A DNA stretch of 64,000 bases, taken from Balneola sp. MJW-20. GTDB taxonomy: Bacteria; Bacteroidota; Rhodothermia; Balneolales; Balneolaceae. Position numbers and translations under genes: made by a program. Below, piece by piece: positions 36,685 through 46,241 of this stretch; the stretch's first letter is position 1, and every line of letters begins with the position of its first letter. Under the pieces are notes generated by a model, which was not told the DNA's origin, searched no databases, and worked only from the letters and a program-made list of their open reading frames with translations. The stretch is from the NCBI RefSeq assembly GCF_040811775.1, contig NZ_JBFNXW010000001.1, positions 1,302,001 through 1,366,000 on the forward strand, given 5' to 3'.

Positions 36685-39600
36685 ATGTTTAAAAAGCTAC
36701 AGCTCTCATTGATGTTAGCCTTGATCATACCTTTTGCAGCATTTGCTCAGAATGGAGTGGTCACAGGTACGGTTACCGACATGGACGGTGAACCGGTTCC
36801 TGCAGCTAACGTCTCTCTAAAAGAAATAACCAAAGGTAATGTGACGAACCTTGAAGGTAAGTACACAATTACCAATGTTCCTGCCGGAACTTACACCTTG
36901 GTTGTCCGATTCGTTGGTTATAAAACCTACGAAGAGGTCATCGAAGTTGGTTCTGGTATTTTAACAGTAGACGTTCAACTCGAAGAAGATATTCTTGGTT
37001 TGGACGAAGTTGTTGTATCCGGTTATGGTGTTGAAACCAAACGGGAATCAACAGGTTCGGTTGCCAAAGTAAGTTCAAGAGACTTCGAAAACGTTCCTGT
37101 ACAGAACACTGAATCTATCCTGCAGGGTCGTGCTGCCGGTGTACAGATTCGATCTAACTCAGGTAACCCTGGCGGATCTTTCGACGTGTTAGTACGTGGT
37201 AACGGGTCTATTAACGCTGGTTCGGAGCCACTTTACATCGTTGACGGTGTTCAGATCTCCTTCGCTAACCAGTCTTCACAGTCTGACCAGACTCCTCTTA
37301 ACTCTCTGAACCCTCAGGACATCGAGTCCATCGAGGTACTGAAAGATGCTGCTTCTGCTGCTATCTACGGTGCTCAGGGTGCTAACGGTGTTGTTATCAT
37401 CACCACTAAGAGAGGACGTAAAGGTACGACTAACATTACCGCTCGTTCTGAGTTCGGTTATCGTGAAGAAATCAAGCGTTTCAATCTTATGGATGCTCCT
37501 GAGTGGTCTCGTACCTACGCAGAAGCGTATGAGAACCAGTTCGCTCCTACAAACGGTGCCGGTATTGGTGACTCTTTCGTAAGAAACGTGATCATTCCTT
37601 CATACGGCCAGCCGGTACCTACCGAAGCTGACTTCTCTGATGTCCGGAACACAGACTGGCAGGATGTTATCTTTGATCAAGGATTTGCTCAGAGATACAA
37701 TGTAACTGTATCAGGTGGTAGTGATGAGACTTCTTACTACATCGCTGGTGGATTTGAAGAAACTGAAGGTCATATCTTTGACTCTCGTTTCCGCAGATTC
37801 AACATCAGAACTAACATCGATCAGCAGTTCTCTGAAAGACTGCGTGGTGGTGTTAACCTGAACCTTTCTGCTACTCGTCAGAATGGTGTTTGCCAGGATG
37901 GTAACTTTATTAACTGTCCGGTAACTGCTTCTTCTTTCGAGCCACCTGTGTCATTCCCATACGATGAGGATGGACCAGAAGGCTACAGTGCTAATACACG
38001 TTTCGGACTGCGAAACAACATCGCACTGCAGAAAGATCTTGTAAGACGTAAGAACAAAAACGTTCAGATTCTTGGTAACGTTAACGCTACTTACGACTTC
38101 GCACCTTGGTTAACTCTGACTACCCTTTGGGGACTCGATTACCGTAACGTGCGTGACTCTCAGTTCAGACCTCCTCTCGCTTCTTCTTTAGGCGGACAGG
38201 TATTTGAAGCTGATCGCGGAACTGTTAACTGGAACACAAACACTGTACTTACCGCACAGCGTACTTTTGATGAAGTACACAATGTAAGTGCTCTGGTTGG
38301 TACTGAGTATCGTCGTGAAGAGTCTAACGTCTTTACCTCTTTCGGTATTGGACTAGCTAACGGACTTCTTGACGTACTTAACGTAACTGCTAATCCAAGA
38401 ACAGTTTCTGGTTTCAGAACTGAATTCCGACAGGCTGGTTACTTTGCTAAAGTTAAGTATGACTATGACGAAAGATATCTTGTGACTTTAACCGGTCGTT
38501 ATGACGGTTCTTCCCGTTTCGGTGCTGATGAGCGCTGGGGATTCTTCCCATCAATTACCGCTGCTTGGAGGGTCTCTGAAGAGGACTTCATGAGTGATGT
38601 AGACTGGGTTGAAGAACTGAAATTCCGTGGTGGTTATGGTACTTCCGGAAACAATAACATTGGTAACTTTGCTGCCCGTGGTATTGTAGGTTCTGGTGGT
38701 ACATACCTGGGAGGAAACGGTTTCACTATTTCTTCTCTGGCTAACAACGTACTTACCTGGGAGGAAGTTGAAGAACTTAACCTCGGTATTGACGCTGCAT
38801 TCTTCAAAGGCCGCCTCTCTGCATCTATCGATGCTTACCAGAGAGACAACAACCAGCTTCTGCTGGGACGTCCGCTTCCTGAAGATACCGGCTTCAACTC
38901 TATCACAGAGAACGTAGGTTCTATCCGAAACGAAGGTATTGAGATTCAGTTGAACTCAATTAACCTCGACCGTGCCGGATTCCTGTGGACATCTAATTTC
39001 AACGTTGCATTCCAGCGTAACGAAATTAGGACTCTGAACGCAGGTCAGGAGCAGTTAGGCTCAGGTCTTACTCCATTCGCGATCGGTCAGTCTCGTCTGG
39101 CTATCTGGTCACCACTTTACGCTGGTGTTAACCCAGCCGACGGTCGCCCAATGTGGTACGACTCTAACGGTGACATCACTTATCGCCCAGGTCCGACAGA
39201 CAACACCTTCTGGGGTGGCGGCGGTGAAGAAGACATCATCGGTGGATTCGGTAACACATTTAGCTACAAAGGTCTTTCCTTAGATGTATTCTTACAGTAC
39301 AGCTTTGGACGCTGGCAGTTCATGCAGCAGGAAATGTACTTCCTGAACAATACTCTGTTCGAAGTAGGTGCTAACGCAACTTACTTAAGAGACAGATGGC
39401 AGCAGCCTGGTGATATCACCAGAGTGCCAAGATTGTATGCAACTGTAGTAGGTCCTCCAGACGGGTCAACTGCTGATCCAAGGACTACTGAAGCAGACAA
39501 CTTCTACGAAGATGCTTCTTATATCCGACTGAAGAACGTTACTCTGAGCTACAACTTACCTTCTTCTGTATTGGAGAAAGTAAATCTGCGTGGCGTAAGA

Positions 39601-39723
39601 TTATTTGCTTCAGGTCTCAACCTGTACACCTGGACTGCTTACACAGGACTTGATCCTGAGCAGAGCTCAAATTCCTTCCCATCTGCACTGCAGTTCAACG
39701 GTGGAATTGAAATCCAGTTCTAA
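36685..39723 (+). CDS. SusC/RagA-family TonB-linked outer-membrane transporter
   Basis: A 1012-residue outer-membrane importer that moves glycans, peptides or other nutrients captured by its SusD lid. Order: signal peptide (1-21), a carboxypeptidase-D-like regulatory domain (about 24-105, GVVTGTVTDMDGEPVPAANV), the TonB plug (about 110-235, with LQGRAAGVQIRSNSG and the EVLKDAASAAIYGAQGANG signature) and a 22-strand barrel to the end. The gene uses GGT, CGT, AAC, GCT and CTG codons far more consistently than its neighbours, indicating high expression. SusD follows 13 bases on. No CAZyme or peptidase is adjacent, so the substrate is open. Confidence 0.96.
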   Translation: MFKKLQLSLMLALIIPFAAFAQNGVVTGTVTDMDGEPVPAANVSLKEITKGNVTNLEGKYTITNVPAGTYTLVVRFVGYKTYEEVIEVGSGILTVDVQLEEDILGLDEVVVSGYGVETKRESTGSVAKVSSRDFENVPVQNTESILQGRAAGVQIRSNSGNPGGSFDVLVRGNGSINAGSEPLYIVDGVQISFANQSSQSDQTPLNSLNPQDIESIEVLKDAASAAIYGAQGANGVVIITTKRGRKGTTNITARSEFGYREEIKRFNLMDAPEWSRTYAEAYENQFAPTNGAGIGDSFVRNVIIPSYGQPVPTEADFSDVRNTDWQDVIFDQGFAQRYNVTVSGGSDETSYYIAGGFEETEGHIFDSRFRRFNIRTNIDQQFSERLRGGVNLNLSATRQNGVCQDGNFINCPVTASSFEPPVSFPYDEDGPEGYSANTRFGLRNNIALQKDLVRRKNKNVQILGNVNATYDFAPWLTLTTLWGLDYRNVRDSQFRPPLASSLGGQVFEADRGTVNWNTNTVLTAQRTFDEVHNVSALVGTEYRREESNVFTSFGIGLANGLLDVLNVTANPRTVSGFRTEFRQAGYFAKVKYDYDERYLVTLTGRYDGSSRFGADERWGFFPSITAAWRVSEEDFMSDVDWVEELKFRGGYGTSGNNNIGNFAARGIVGSGGTYLGGNGFTISSLANNVLTWEEVEELNLGIDAAFFKGRLSASIDAYQRDNNQLLLGRPLPEDTGFNSITENVGSIRNEGIEIQLNSINLDRAGFLWTSNFNVAFQRNEIRTLNAGQEQLGSGLTPFAIGQSRLAIWSPLYAGVNPADGRPMWYDSNGDITYRPGPTDNTFWGGGGEEDIIGGFGNTFSYKGLSLDVFLQYSFGRWQFMQQEMYFLNNTLFEVGANATYLRDRWQQPGDITRVPRLYATVVGPPDGSTADPRTTEADNFYEDASYIRLKNVTLSYNLPSSVLEKVNLRGVRLFASGLNLYTWTAYTGLDPEQSSNSFPSALQFNGGIEIQF

Positions 39724-39736
39724 GAATAAATTCTAA

Positions 39737-41194
39737 ATGAGATTAACTATGAAGAACTTATCCAAATTACTTGCAGTAGCATTGGTGGTTTTCAGTTTTC
39801 AGGCTTGTACTGAAGTACTAGAAGATGTAGAACCAACTACTGCGATCACACCGGAAGTTGCGTTCAGTGATGCCGGATCCGTCCGTGCATTCAGAACTCA
39901 ACTGTATAGTCGTCTACACAGTTTTACGTATACGACTCAGTATATGATTGGCCCAGAAGCTCTGGGAGATCAGTCTTATAACCGAACCGGCTCAAGCCGA
40001 TTTAACGCTTATTCTACCTTTCAGTTCGGCGCGGGTATGAACCATTACACAGCTGCATATAACCTGATTCAGGATGCTAACGTCGTAATTGGTGCAATTC
40101 CTGATGGAGTAATCCCTGCAGCTGAGAAATCTCAGTACCAGGGAGAGGCTTACTTCTTCCGTGCATTCGCAATGCATCACCTGGTAAGAGCCCTTGGCTA
40201 CGAACCAGGCAACTCACCATCCAGTGGTGACGGTGCAGGATGGGACTTAGGTATCATCATCAGAACCGAGCCAGTTCTTGGTCTGACTCAAGCTGATGCC
40301 CGCCCGCGAAACACAGTTGCTGAAGTATATTCTCAGATCAGAAGTGATCTGGGTGAAGCAATCACTCTGCTAGGACAGAATCAGGAAAGTAGCCGTAATT
40401 ACGTACAACAAGCCGCAGCATATGCCCTTCTGGCACGTGTTGAGCTTTATGCACGTAACTGGCAAGCTGCTGCGAATAATGCTGCTTCCGCATTGTCTAA
40501 CACCTCTGCTGCATTAGCAACAGGTGCAGACGTAGTCACTATGTTTGATGAAACTGTTTTCTCAACACATCCTGAGGCTATCTTTGAAGTGGAAGTAAAT
40601 CCTAATACTGAAGGTCAGGGTATTAACTCTTCTCTGAATGTTTATTCGTCAGAGCAATGGGTAGCACAGATCCCAACCAACTCTCTCTTAGCTCTGTACG
40701 ATCAGGCTAACGATCAGCGTTGGAACTGGTTCACTCCGTGCTTCTCTCAGCAGGAAAACGCCCCAGTATCCGGATGTACCAACAACGGTGGTCTTATGAT
40801 CACTAAGTGGTTCGGTGAAAAAGGTCAGTTTACTGATGATATCCCGCATTTCAGAGTTGCTGAAATGTTGCTTATTCAGGCAGAAGCATACCTAAACGGT
40901 GCAACTGGTGGTACTGCTGCCGGTGCCCTGAATACTCTGAGAGCTGCCAGAGGCGTAGCTGACATTGCTGCTCCAACCATCGACGATATTCTTGATGAAA
41001 GACGTCGCGAGCTGGCTTTTGAAGGACAGCGATTCTTCGACCTTAAGCGTCTTGGAAGATCAATAACTAAGGATCCTGAAGTTCTGGGCTCTGCGGTTAC
41101 CATCCAATATACAGATGTTCGATTCCTTGATGATATCGATCCTGATGACCTGGATGATAATCCTGAACTCGTTCAGAATCCTGGTTATAACTAA
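39737..41194 (+). CDS. SusD/RagB-family nutrient-binding lipoprotein
   Basis: A 485-residue surface lipoprotein that caps the SusC channel. The lipobox is FSFQAC; the start may be ATG 39737 or ATG 39749, the latter giving a tidier 19-residue signal peptide. TPR-type helices follow (YNLIQDANVVIGAIPDG, AYFFRAFAMHHLVRALG), and the typical C-terminal SusD region has FRVAEMLLIQAEAYLNGA and ILDERRRELAFEGQRFFDLKRLG. Codon use is biased like SusC. It forms one operon with SusC and the next lipoprotein gene. Confidence 0.95.
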   Translation: MRLTMKNLSKLLAVALVVFSFQACTEVLEDVEPTTAITPEVAFSDAGSVRAFRTQLYSRLHSFTYTTQYMIGPEALGDQSYNRTGSSRFNAYSTFQFGAGMNHYTAAYNLIQDANVVIGAIPDGVIPAAEKSQYQGEAYFFRAFAMHHLVRALGYEPGNSPSSGDGAGWDLGIIIRTEPVLGLTQADARPRNTVAEVYSQIRSDLGEAITLLGQNQESSRNYVQQAAAYALLARVELYARNWQAAANNAASALSNTSAALATGADVVTMFDETVFSTHPEAIFEVEVNPNTEGQGINSSLNVYSSEQWVAQIPTNSLLALYDQANDQRWNWFTPCFSQQENAPVSGCTNNGGLMITKWFGEKGQFTDDIPHFRVAEMLLIQAEAYLNGATGGTAAGALNTLRAARGVADIAAPTIDDILDERRRELAFEGQRFFDLKRLGRSITKDPEVLGSAVTIQYTDVRFLDDIDPDDLDDNPELVQNPGYN

Positions 41195-41217
41195 GCAACT
41201 AAATAAGAACTCTTAAA

Positions 41218-41712
41218 ATGTTTGATATGAAATCATTTAAAAACATAAAAAAGATCGTACCACTTCTGCTGGTGCCGTTTTTTCTTACTGGTTGCTTAAA
41301 CGATCTGTTTGAACAACCTGATTACACGTATGACGGACCAAATGTGGTGGAGTTTCGTAATCTGTCTCAGACAGTTACAGAACCAGCCGCTGGTGGAGCA
41401 GCTATAACTGTTACAAATCCAATTCAGCTGATCTCAGCTGCCGGACTTGCTGACAGTGACATTGCTGTTGCATTCGGTGTTGATGCTGATAATACAACTG
41501 CTGTTGCAGGAACGCATTACAGCCTCAATACTACATCACCAGTAACCATTTCATCTGGTTCTGCTTCTGCTAACCTTTCACTTGATGTGCTTGACAGTCC
41601 TCTGACTGCTGGCCAGAGCGGAGTATTAACTCTGGTTCTTGAGAGTGGATCCGGTTACGAAGCTGGTGAAAATATTAAAACCTATACTCTGACCATTCTC
41701 GGTTCAGACTAA
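41218..41712 (+). CDS. SusC/D-associated lipoprotein, DUF1735/4843-like
   Basis: A 164-residue lipoprotein, lipobox FFLTGC at about Cys26. The rest is one or two beta-sandwich modules rich in Ala/Thr/Ser/Gly (VTEPAAGGAAITVTNPIQL, GSASANLSLDVLDSPLTAGQSG), similar in style to the small cell-surface proteins that accompany SusD. It begins 23 bases after SusD and is followed at once by a terminator, so it closes the operon. It may be a surface glycan- or ligand-binding accessory (inference). ATG 41218 or ATG 41227 may be the start. Confidence 0.8.
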   Translation: MFDMKSFKNIKKIVPLLLVPFFLTGCLNDLFEQPDYTYDGPNVVEFRNLSQTVTEPAAGGAAITVTNPIQLISAAGLADSDIAVAFGVDADNTTAVAGTHYSLNTTSPVTISSGSASANLSLDVLDSPLTAGQSGVLTLVLESGSGYEAGENIKTYTLTILGSD

Positions 41713-41731
41713 AAAAGGTTTTAAACCGTTT

Positions 41732-41765
41732 AAAGGCCGTGAGCAATCCTCACGGCCTTTTTTTA
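41732..41765 (+). terminator. Terminator of the SusC/SusD operon
   Basis: Perfect 12-base arms AAAGGCCGTGAG (41732-41743) and 41749-41760 with loop CAATC, followed by a run of T ending at 41764. This is among the strongest hairpins in the window and ends the three-gene operon 20 bases past its last stop. Confidence 0.93.
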
Positions 41766-41800
41766 TATTTATACTTTCTGAAATTAATTATGACTCATAC

Positions 41801-42487
41801 ATGAAGAGATTTAAACTTGTACCCCTTGTTTTTCTGATTGCCATTAGCCTGAATGCATGCCTGGAAACCGACCCTATAGAACTTGAAAAGAGAGTTGTGG
41901 TGGAATATACTTTTTCAGGATTGAATAATATCTATACAAGCCCTACTGATACTATTGAAATTGAAAGTGTCAGGATGTTTGTCCCAAGATTCTGGGTGAT
42001 AACCACCAATGACGATTCATTGAATTCAAATGTGCCTTTTGTTTTTAGCTATTCACAGGCTGACCTGGATAATCCAAAGGAGATCGTTAATGCCAATGTT
42101 GGTTTTGGCGGACTCGAAGATTATGATGACTTCCGAATGCAGGTTCAACTGTTTTCAGCGGAAAGTGGTATCTCAGATAATACTCTTGCTAATGAAGGAA
42201 ATCCCTTATCATTTTCAATAGCCGGAAGATATAACGGAGAAATATTCAGATATAACTCTCAATATGAATTTGACCGGTCCATTTCATACACCGAGATCAA
42301 TCTGACCGATCGACAGGAAACGATGATCCTCACTCTCATCGGAAATTCAGCTGAGTGGTTCGCGGACCCATCACAATCAGGAGCATTGCTTAGTCCAATA
42401 GACCCGGGAAATCAAAATGTGATCAATCAGCAGTTCGAAGAGTCTTTTAGTATAGCTTCAGAAAGAACCACTGCACTGGAAGATTAA
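41801..42487 (+). CDS. Lipoprotein, unknown
   Basis: A 228-residue lipoprotein, lipobox SLNAC at Cys20. It is beta-rich, with EKRVVVEYTFSGLNNIYTSPTDTIEIESVRMFVPRFW-type strands early, then FSIAGRYNGEIFRYNSQYEF and RQETMILTLIGN. No named domain was recognised. Own transcription start is likely because the SusC operon terminator lies just upstream. The convergent gene begins 20 bases away from its stop. Location suggests an association with the SusC/D system, but this is only position-based. Confidence 0.75.
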   Translation: MKRFKLVPLVFLIAISLNACLETDPIELEKRVVVEYTFSGLNNIYTSPTDTIEIESVRMFVPRFWVITTNDDSLNSNVPFVFSYSQADLDNPKEIVNANVGFGGLEDYDDFRMQVQLFSAESGISDNTLANEGNPLSFSIAGRYNGEIFRYNSQYEFDRSISYTEINLTDRQETMILTLIGNSAEWFADPSQSGALLSPIDPGNQNVINQQFEESFSIASERTTALED

Positions 42488-42507
42488 TGTAGAGGAACTG
42501 GGTGTTA

Positions 42508-44643
42508 TTAGTTTTCTCCCTCATCCGGGGAATCAGATACCATAATATCAATTTCCCTTTCAACCACTTCGTTGGTTGAGCTCTCTGTTGCCTTGATGCG
42601 CAGTGTATAATTACCTGCCTCAAGGTTAGCAGTTTGCATCTCGATCACTTCACTGAATAGTGCTTCTGCACTCTCAAAGTTCAGAGTTAGCCCAACGCTG
42701 CCATTATTGCGGTTGAATAACCGGTATAGTCCCCGTCTTTTGGGTATCATATTAAGCTCCAAAGTGAATTTACCGGTACCGGAGGACTGCATATTGATAT
42801 TGTACACTTCAAAATAAAATACCAGGTTCTCTCCTATGGGTATTTCATTTTTATTATTGATAATAAATGGAAACTGCAGTTTATCATTCTCAAGCTTTTG
42901 ATATCCAAGAACGATGTCACTCATCATGAATACATCATTTTCCAGTGGATAGGGGCTGTTTGTGATCGTTTTGCCTAAACCTCTGAGTTCATCATCAAAC
43001 GGAGTATTCTTTACAGGAGATATCGCATCCGGGTCCTGATTATATAATGTTGCTGCCAGTACAACCTGATCATCAACAGATGTGAACGGAAGAATAAAGA
43101 CCGAACCGGCATCAGCTTTTTGGATATTGAAATTCACGTCCAGTAAGGGTTTATAGGTGAGGCTCGTTTTAGGATTCCATTTCTCATCAAAAACTCTCAA
43201 TTCGTGCTGATAAACGTAGTTCTTAAGTTTCTCCTGCTCCTCATTGTAATACTTATTATTAAAATAATCGGTAGAGAAAGCTTTATAAGCATCACTTTGA
43301 ACAAAGAAAATAGTGTACGGCTTATTCTCTTTATCGAGGAAGCGATAGGGAAAAGCCTCTATATCAATTTCACTTACTTTGTTGATGATCTCTGATTTCT
43401 GTTCCGGCATTGAGGACTGCAAACGGGCTACTGCACCGATATTCCTGTTCCTTGCGCTGCTTGCCAGGGAAATACTCAGAGGATTCGTGAAATCTGCGTA
43501 GGATGCAACAATATTATCATAGGAATTTGCAAACAGCTCATCGATTGCAAGTAATTGCTCATAATACATAAGCTGCATGATCACAGCCGGGGTTATATTC
43601 TCCCCGAAATTAACCTGCGTATCGTTGGGATTAACTGAAGTACCCGACACCAATCCGTCCCCTTCACCATCAATAGCAGCTACTGAACTTTCATTTACGG
43701 TAAGGTCGACGGCGATCTTATTTCTTTGCCCCATACTGAAAGCCGCATGCGGGATAAAATCTTCCACACTTCTTTTCATTTTGAATGATCGCCCGGCGTT
43801 ATCGCTGCCAAATATATAAACTACCTTATCGCTGTAATAACTAGGGTTCTGATAAATCCAGACCTCGTATTCCTGATTTGAGTGATAACTTCTGATCTGA
43901 TCTTCAAGCTGGTTTTCCAGCTGATTCTGAAACCGGTTCTCGCTGCTGTTCGGCTGAAATGGCGTGGGATTATCTGACATCCGCTCTCTTATCCAACGTT
44001 TTACCGATGCGACGTTATATGACAAAACTCCCTTTCTCAGACGATCCGGTTCACCGTATTTAATATAAGTTTCTGCTCTCGAATCCTTATCCAGCATTTC
44101 TTCGAGTCCGTAATTCGTACCCGCATACCTTCTCTTGATCTCTCCTATTCTTTCCCAATGCTCCATTAAGCGTTCGTTGTAGGGAGTAATAGGTGTGGGA
44201 TCCAACTGGTTCCAGACCTGAATTATATCATCAAAAAATGCAGGATCTTCGTTATTCAGATCTTTCTGAAAAGCTTTTCTTTGCTTAGGCGTGATAAGAG
44301 GTGAGATACGATTCAGTTCGGCTTCATAGACTTCTTTAAATTCTGACATTTTCAGGCCGTTCAATGCCCAAAAATACATCTCATTAGCCTTCCTGTAATT
44401 CTGCTTCATCTCTCGCTGAGTCACAAGCTCTATATATGCAAAACCTATTCTCGGATCATAATCATCCGGACCTGATGATTTTACAACAGAGTACCAGATA
44501 TCCAAAGCCTTCATTATTTGTCCATTGTCTCTTGCAGACAATCCTTCTTCATAGATACCGGTATCCGGCTTACCAAATGCTGTTATAAATACTCCTAAAA
44601 AAAGAATGGCAAGCCTTCTCAGGCGTGGAGCTGAATCAAACAT
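42508..44643 (-). CDS. Divergent GWxTD-type exported protein
   Basis: A 711-residue exported protein. A hydrophobic start (about 8-24) serves as signal peptide, without a lipobox. Residues about 30-150 are helical, TPR-like (GLSARDNGQIMKALDIWY, AYIELVTQREMKQNYRKAN). At about 180-200, EEMLDKDSRAETYIKYGEPDRLRKG occupies the place of the GWxTD core but lacks the Gly-Trp pair; SNQEYEVWIYQNPSYYSD follows as in that family. The last third is beta-rich (LVFYFEVYNINMQSSGTGKFTLELNM). Together with the canonical GWxTD lipoprotein at 34974 it brackets the SusC/D region. Function unknown. Confidence 0.72.
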   Translation of the reverse strand: MFDSAPRLRRLAILFLGVFITAFGKPDTGIYEEGLSARDNGQIMKALDIWYSVVKSSGPDDYDPRIGFAYIELVTQREMKQNYRKANEMYFWALNGLKMSEFKEVYEAELNRISPLITPKQRKAFQKDLNNEDPAFFDDIIQVWNQLDPTPITPYNERLMEHWERIGEIKRRYAGTNYGLEEMLDKDSRAETYIKYGEPDRLRKGVLSYNVASVKRWIRERMSDNPTPFQPNSSENRFQNQLENQLEDQIRSYHSNQEYEVWIYQNPSYYSDKVVYIFGSDNAGRSFKMKRSVEDFIPHAAFSMGQRNKIAVDLTVNESSVAAIDGEGDGLVSGTSVNPNDTQVNFGENITPAVIMQLMYYEQLLAIDELFANSYDNIVASYADFTNPLSISLASSARNRNIGAVARLQSSMPEQKSEIINKVSEIDIEAFPYRFLDKENKPYTIFFVQSDAYKAFSTDYFNNKYYNEEQEKLKNYVYQHELRVFDEKWNPKTSLTYKPLLDVNFNIQKADAGSVFILPFTSVDDQVVLAATLYNQDPDAISPVKNTPFDDELRGLGKTITNSPYPLENDVFMMSDIVLGYQKLENDKLQFPFIINNKNEIPIGENLVFYFEVYNINMQSSGTGKFTLELNMIPKRRGLYRLFNRNNGSVGLTLNFESAEALFSEVIEMQTANLEAGNYTLRIKATESSTNEVVEREIDIMVSDSPDEGEN

Positions 44644-45008
44644 TTTTACCTCTCTTTATTTATACATGCTAACATATAAAAATAACATTAAACCTAGAAT
44701 TCATCAATTGAGCTGCTTTATAAGTATAATGCGCTATCAAATTAATGGCGCTTATTTCAAACACACGATTTACTTATTACGTTTAAAATTCATTAATTGT
44801 TGCATGATATATTATTTACTTAAGCACTATCTCTTTGCTTCTTTTTTTTATTTAATTATTTCAAATATTTAGGTAAATAATCTTGTCATTATTTGGTAAT
44901 AAGCTTAAATCTTTAATTAAACTCTGAGCACTTTGAGCGGGATACTTAGGAGACAGAGCCAGGACCATTTCAATCCTGAACCAATCAAAACAAATAACGG
45001 AGTACTTT
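44644..45008. other. AT-rich intergenic region
   Basis: 365 bases between divergent genes. The left part is strongly AT-rich and holds the promoter of the leftward gene. A short perfect inverted repeat TATTTA-gg-TAAATA lies at 44866-44879. No RNA gene was recognised. Confidence 0.5.
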
Positions 45009-45437
45009 ATGAGAATCATTAAAATTCTACCTTTTGTATTAGTAATGTTCATGCTTAGTTCATGCTTCCATGCAAAAGTAACCACGGGTAAACAGCCATC
45101 CTCAACGGTGATAGACAAACCATGGGCACATGGATTCATTTTTGGGTTGGTTCCCCCAGATGAAGTCAGTGTGGCCAGTCAGTGTCCGAACGGGGCTGCT
45201 ATTGTTGAAACTCAGATCAGTTTCCTCAACGGTCTCGTCTCAGCTATTACTTTTAATCTTTATACTCCCATGCAGATCACGGTAACCTGTGCTGCAGGCG
45301 GAAGTATGTCAGCAATAGAAGGCGCAGAGATCGTAGTGCCGGAAGGTTCTACCGACAAGGAAGTCATTGAGGCAGTTGATAAAGCTTCCAAAGAATCCGT
45401 CAAAACCGGTAATCCGGTTATGATACGATTTGAATAA
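45009..45437 (+). CDS. Bor-family-like lipoprotein
   Basis: A 142-residue lipoprotein, lipobox MLSSC at Cys19. The body matches the plan of phage-lambda Bor/Iss proteins: HGFIFGLVPPDEVSVASQCPNGAAIVETQISFLNGLVSAITFNLYTP-type segment (about 42-90), including a Cys in the position before NGAA and the NGL...I..YTP ending. A C-terminal extension (about 100-142, IVVPEGSTDKEVIEAVDKASKES) is absent from lambda Bor. In E. coli phage these proteins confer serum resistance; here the role is unknown. Start ATG 45009 follows GGAG by about 7 bases. No phage genes are nearby. Confidence 0.72.
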   Translation: MRIIKILPFVLVMFMLSSCFHAKVTTGKQPSSTVIDKPWAHGFIFGLVPPDEVSVASQCPNGAAIVETQISFLNGLVSAITFNLYTPMQITVTCAAGGSMSAIEGAEIVVPEGSTDKEVIEAVDKASKESVKTGNPVMIRFE

Positions 45438-45466
45438 AAGCTCGAAGCAATTTGTGATTTAATGAG

Positions 45467-45497
45467 ACCCGGTCGATTTACTTGGCCGGGTTTTTTT
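45467..45497 (+). terminator. Terminator of the Bor-like gene
   Basis: Arms ACCCGGTC (45467-45474) and GGCCGGGT (45484-45491) pair with one G-U and are followed by seven T. The hairpin stands 30 bases past the stop. Confidence 0.85.
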
Positions 45498-45584
45498 GAA
45501 TCCTTAATTCTGAAGCACACCGCCCAATCAAACTCTATGACTCTATGATTTTCGTTTGACCACCAACTACCAACGATTCACCTC

Positions 45585-46238
45585 TCAACTATCACTCTGA
45601 ATATTCTGCAGCTGAGTACTAAAGTCCTCCTTCCAGCTGTCGATCAGGCTTGGGCAGCTGATCGCTTTATTGAGTAGCTCTTTATCCTTTTTTCGCTCCG
45701 TGAATAACTGCACGCACTCTTTTATGCTTAGCCCGTGACCATCATCACCGATCTTAGAAATATTTTCTCCGGCTTCAATCTCTCCTTCCTTAAGCACACT
45801 AAAATAAAATCCGCTTCTTTCTGCCTGCAGGAATTCCTTCACAAAACCCATATCACCCATTTTGATCCCCAGCTTAGAGCAGGGCATACGCGGAGTTGTG
45901 ACTTTGAGAATAACCTCTCCTACCTGAAACTCATCACCCACACATACTTCATTTTCATCCATTCCGGATACGCACAGATTCTCACCAAATCGTCCGGGAC
46001 TGAATTCAAGATCCGGTCTCTTACTTTTCCAAAATTCGTAATGCTCAGAAGGATACGCGTATACCGCTTTATAGATGCCTCCATGTACTTTCAGATTAGC
46101 TTGCTCATCTCCCCTGATTCCGGTTTTGGTCACAAACTGAGCACCGAATACTAATTCTTTAAAGATACCGGTGCGAATGCTTTCGTTATTGTGAACCACT
46201 TCTTTTGTTCTGCCAATGTGTATAGATTCAATTTTCAT
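45585..46238 (-). CDS. MOSC-domain protein (YiiM-like)
   Basis: A 217-residue MOSC-domain protein. KVHGGIYKAVYAYPSEHY and GRFGENLCVSGM are typical MOSC segments, and the conserved sulfur-carrying cysteine lies in PRMPCSKLG. A C-terminal helical part (about 160-217, LSIKECVQLFTERKKDKELLNKA) matches the 3-alpha domain of the YiiM group. These proteins handle sulfurated molybdenum cofactor and reduce N-hydroxylated compounds. It is the last gene of the cofactor operon, 3 bases after the TauE/SafE gene, which supports a cofactor-linked role. Confidence 0.9.
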   Translation of the reverse strand: MKIESIHIGRTKEVVHNNESIRTGIFKELVFGAQFVTKTGIRGDEQANLKVHGGIYKAVYAYPSEHYEFWKSKRPDLEFSPGRFGENLCVSGMDENEVCVGDEFQVGEVILKVTTPRMPCSKLGIKMGDMGFVKEFLQAERSGFYFSVLKEGEIEAGENISKIGDDGHGLSIKECVQLFTERKKDKELLNKAISCPSLIDSWKEDFSTQLQNIQSDS

Positions 46239-46241
46239 AGA

